A stretch of 64,000 bases of DNA, taken from Orychophragmus violaceus. Its lineage: Eukaryota; Streptophyta; Magnoliopsida; Brassicales; Brassicaceae. The stretch's first letter is position 1, and the number at the start of each line of letters is the position of its first letter. Shown piece by piece: positions 61,241-64,000 of this stretch. The stretch is from positions 63,371,823-63,435,822 of the forward strand of contig CM058239.1 of assembly GCA_030180135.1 (NCBI GenBank), in the 5' to 3' direction. The notes beneath the pieces were generated by a model. That model was not told the origin of the DNA and did not search any database. It saw nothing but the letters and a program-made list of their open reading frames with translations. Position numbers and translations under genes: made by a program.

Positions 61241-64000
61241 TGTAGATTCCATAGTCTTAGCGGATTCCTGAAACTCTATGAGTCCAAGCTTGGTGTGAAT
61301 GGACTCACACACCTTCAGGCTTGTTGCCTTGGTGAACACATCAGCTAGTTGTTCTTCACTCCGTGTGAAGCAGGGCAACACAACTCCTTGCTCAATCATC
61401 TGTCTCACTTTGTGACAATCCACCTCTATATGTTTGGTCCTCTCATGGAAGAGTGAGTTTGAAGCAATATGAATGGCAGCTTGATTATCACAATGCATGG
61501 TGATAGGCTTGTATGTTACAATCCCCAAATCTGCAAGAAGACCTTTGATCCATGCTAGCTCGGTCACCAACTTCCTCATGGCTCTATACTCAGCTTCAGC
61601 ACTTGAACAAGATACAATCTTCTGCTTCTTACTCTTCCAAGTAACCAGATTGCCTCCAATGAATGTGCAATATCCAGTTGTTGACCTCCTGTCCACTCTA
61701 TCTCCTGCCCAATCAGCATCACAATACCCAACTATCTTTGTGCTTCGATTGCAGCCCATCCAAATGCCTTGACCCGGAGTGCCACTTAGATATCTGAGTA
61801 TCCTTTCCACCATGTTCCAATGATGTATCTTTGATGCTTGCATATGTTGACTTATCTGGTTCACAGCAAAGCACAAATCAGGTCTGGTTATTGTTAAATA
61901 GATTAGCTTACCAACCATCCTTCTATAATGAGTGATATCCTCAAATGGTCTGTCTTCAAGCTCCCCCTCTTTTATGACTTTGTAGCCTTCCTCCAATGGT
62001 GTCTTGGCTGTTTTTGATCCAATCTTTCCTGTTTCATTCAACAAATCAAGTGTGTACTTCCTTTGAGATAAGAAGAGTCCTTCATCAGACCGACAAACTT
62101 CTATCCCAAGGAAGTACTTTAGAGTACCAAGATCCTTAATGTCAAATACAAATTTAAGATAAGCTTTAGTTTCTTTGATACCTGACTTGTTACTCCCTGA
62201 AATGATAATGTCATCCACATAAACAAGGATGACAATGATACCTTCCTGATCTTGTAGAGTGAACAAAGTATGATCTCCTTCAGACCTCTTAAATCCTCTT
62301 TGCATAAGGGTTGAGCTTAACTTATGGTACCAAGCTCTAGGTGATTGCTTGAGTCCATAGATAGCTTTCTTGAGCCTTAGAACCTTTCCCGGTTTCACAA
62401 TGCTCTCAAGACCAGAAGGTGGTCTCATGTATACCTCATCTTCAAGTTCTCCTTGAAGGAATGCATTCTTGACATCCGTTTTCCAAAGTTCCCAATCAAG
62501 GTTTGTTGCAAGAGACAAGATGATCCTAACTGTGTGAAGCTTAGCCACTGGTGCAAAGGTGTCCAAGTAGTCCTTTCCATAGGTTTGCGTAAAGCCTCTT
62601 GCAACTAGCCTTGCTTTGTATCTCTCCACTTCTCCATCACTTCTATACTTGATAGTGAAAACCCATTTAGAAGTTACAGCCTTCTTTCCTCTAGGGAGTT
62701 CAGATTCATACCAAGTCTCATTGTTCTCCATTGCTTTGATCTCCTCATCCAGAGCCTGCATCCATCTCTTATCTCCCTTTGCTTCTTCATAGGTTGTTGG
62801 TACTTCTTCTTGATCCAACTTTCCAATGAACACTTGATGCTCCAAAGGTACATGGGCTAAACTGCAAACAGCTTGAATAGGATGAGCTACTGCATTGCTA
62901 TTGAAGAACACTCTAGTTTTCATCCATTCTGATGGATCCTTTTTCTCCCTTGTACTCCTCCTTAGTGCTTGAATTTGTTGGTCCATTGGCTGCCCAATCT
63001 CCTCATTCTGATTACCCACTCCCTCAGGTTCTAACTCATGTTCTTCATGCTCTTCAACACCAGCTTGATCATGTATAGCAGAATCAGATTGCTGCGGTTC
63101 TTGCTCTGATTCTGATTCTGATGATTCTGATTCTAATGTTGCTTGATCATGTATAGCTGAATCAGATTGCTGCGGTTCTTGCTCTGATTCTGATTCTGAT
63201 GTGTCCCCCTCATGAACAAGATGGGGCTGTTGTGAGTCATCCGTAGGTGCATCCGAGACTGGAGTAGGTTGTGTGCTTGTTTTGACCGGTTCTTGTGGTA
63301 CGCTAATGACAAGACTCTCCATGATTCTTCTTAAGTTTGCAGCTCTATCTGATTGGGAAGTAGGAAGATCCTTCAAGCTATCCCAATTCTTCTCATCATA
63401 GAAGCTCTTTGTCTCCACGAATTTCACATCTCTGGAGATCAAGACTTTCCTTGTTTCTGGTACATAACACTTGTATCCTCTTTGTGTTGTGGAGTAACCA
63501 ATGAACATAGCTTTGGTGCTCTTAGCATCCAACTTATCCCTTTGTTCCCCTGGTATTAACACAAAGCAAATACACCCAAACACACGTAAGTGATTAACTA
63601 ATGGATTGGTCTTGTTTAATACCTGAAATGGAGATTGATCCTTAAGTACTCTTGTGGGAGTTCTATTGATCAAGTAGCAAGCAGTCATGACTGCATCTCC
63701 CCAAAACCTTTTAGGAACATTCCTGTAGAACATCATGGACCTGGCCACCTCCATTAAGTGTCTGTTCTTTCTCTCAGCCACTCCATTTTGTTGTGGAGTG
63801 TAAGGACAGCTTGTTTGATGGAGAATCCCATGTTTGGACAGATATTGTTTGAAAGCATTGCTTGTATATTCACCACCATTGTCTGATCTAAAAATTTTGA
63901 TCTTAGCATTGAAATGGTTAGTAACATGACTTTGAAAGTTCATAAAAGCTTCTAACACTCTATCCTTAGTTTGCATCAGTGTTATCCAAGTGTATTTAGA
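61223..64000 (-). CDS. Q pol, integrase to RNase H, open at the window edge
   Basis: Open from the right edge to the stop at 61223-61225, more than 920 codons. Order: integrase core (SDNGGEY, GVAERKNRHL), acidic linker, RT with YVDDI, RNase H with CDADWAGD, SSAEAEYRA and HCDNQAA. The upstream part with gag and protease lies right of the window, so intactness cannot be judged. The linker carries a duplicated block around EPQQSDSAIHDQ. Protein-level neighbours are E, L and I. Confidence 0.9.
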   Translation of the reverse strand, partial: SKYTWITLMQTKDRVLEAFMNFQSHVTNHFNAKIKIFRSDNGGEYTSNAFKQYLSKHGILHQTSCPYTPQQNGVAERKNRHLMEVARSMMFYRNVPKRFWGDAVMTACYLINRTPTRVLKDQSPFQVLNKTNPLVNHLRVFGCICFVLIPGEQRDKLDAKSTKAMFIGYSTTQRGYKCYVPETRKVLISRDVKFVETKSFYDEKNWDSLKDLPTSQSDRAANLRRIMESLVISVPQEPVKTSTQPTPVSDAPTDDSQQPHLVHEGDTSESESEQEPQQSDSAIHDQATLESESSESESEQEPQQSDSAIHDQAGVEEHEEHELEPEGVGNQNEEIGQPMDQQIQALRRSTREKKDPSEWMKTRVFFNSNAVAHPIQAVCSLAHVPLEHQVFIGKLDQEEVPTTYEEAKGDKRWMQALDEEIKAMENNETWYESELPRGKKAVTSKWVFTIKYRSDGEVERYKARLVARGFTQTYGKDYLDTFAPVAKLHTVRIILSLATNLDWELWKTDVKNAFLQGELEDEVYMRPPSGLESIVKPGKVLRLKKAIYGLKQSPRAWYHKLSSTLMQRGFKRSEGDHTLFTLQDQEGIIVILVYVDDIIISGSNKSGIKETKAYLKFVFDIKDLGTLKYFLGIEVCRSDEGLFLSQRKYTLDLLNETGKIGSKTAKTPLEEGYKVIKEGELEDRPFEDITHYRRMVGKLIYLTITRPDLCFAVNQISQHMQASKIHHWNMVERILRYLSGTPGQGIWMGCNRSTKIVGYCDADWAGDRVDRRSTTGYCTFIGGNLVTWKSKKQKIVSCSSAEAEYRAMRKLVTELAWIKGLLADLGIVTYKPITMHCDNQAAIHIASNSLFHERTKHIEVDCHKVRQMIEQGVVLPCFTRSEEQLADVFTKATSLKVCESIHTKLGLIEFQESAKTMESTLFFPS
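63063..63215 (-). repeat. in-frame tandem duplication in the Q linker
   Basis: A block of about 78 bp (plus-strand GCTTGATCATGTATAGC start) occurs twice, at about 63063 and 63141, adding about 26 residues rich in Ser and Glu between integrase and RT. Confidence 0.8.

Larger units (their letters stand above)
60864..64000 (-). mobile_element. Copia element Q, 3' part, runs off the window
   Basis: Truncated 3' LTR (60869-61119), polypurine tract (plus-strand CTCCCCCTC, 61120-61128), hairpin, and pol open to the right edge. The family is that of E. The LTR lacks its last part (about 140 bp compared with E), where it meets O and P. Confidence 0.88.

Noticed and set aside
1..64000. A new host-encoded gene system or cluster
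   Set aside because: Every long open frame belongs to a retrotransposon polyprotein. The only candidate host-type sequence is the broken DUF4283 gene.

Overview
The window is eukaryotic plant DNA made almost entirely of LTR retrotransposons. I infer a eudicot, probably Brassicaceae, and a repeat-rich (pericentromeric or heterochromatic) segment; the species cannot be named from the sequence. Every primer-binding site I found is TGGTATCAGAGC, the complement of the 3' end of initiator tRNA-Met. No intact host gene, rRNA or tRNA gene was found. Element letters are mine.

The left two thirds (1-47651) reads as one nest of Copia elements. The window opens in the 5' LTR of A (1-5320, + strand, intact gag-pol). 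A sits in B, whose 3' LTR ends at 13581. B sits in the polypurine tract of X (13582-14016 remains), X in the integrase of E (ends 24652), E in the gag of M (- strand, ends 37027), M in the protease region of K (- strand, ends 44476), and K in the 5' LTR of I (+ strand, 44477-47651). The left halves of these hosts lie outside the window. Five further insertions have a complete body or complete LTRs and matching 5-bp target duplications: N in B (6546-10766, CTATG), F in E (16560-23835, GGATC), H in the leader of M (25085-36343, CCAAG), G in the gag of H (29445-35118, CATAG) and J in the LTR of K (38704-44320, GTCTT).

The right third is more mixed. It holds a Gypsy LTR fragment R (47652-48269), a truncated Copia L (48270-50238, -), a broken DUF4283/zinc-knuckle gene (50294-51153, -), the 3' end of a LINE-type element (51699-52110, -), a GATCG-rich repeat (52160-52490), an internally deleted Gypsy O (53024-54479), a complete Gypsy P (54480-60863, TSD GATTG, intact 1552-residue polyprotein) and a Copia Q (60864 to the right edge, -).

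A, P and (apart from the G insertion) H have open polyproteins. J has apparently identical LTRs but a 1-base deletion at its protease. N, F and G look non-autonomous: N has no recognisable gene, while F and G keep gag plus scraps of pol, yet all have near-identical LTRs, so they were probably mobilised in trans. The most interesting signal is a hairpin with a conserved loop and covarying stems. It lies 3' of pol in every Copia copy that keeps that region, in the gene-less N, and inside the LTRs of the Gypsy elements. Divergence counts are by eye from the printed sequence.
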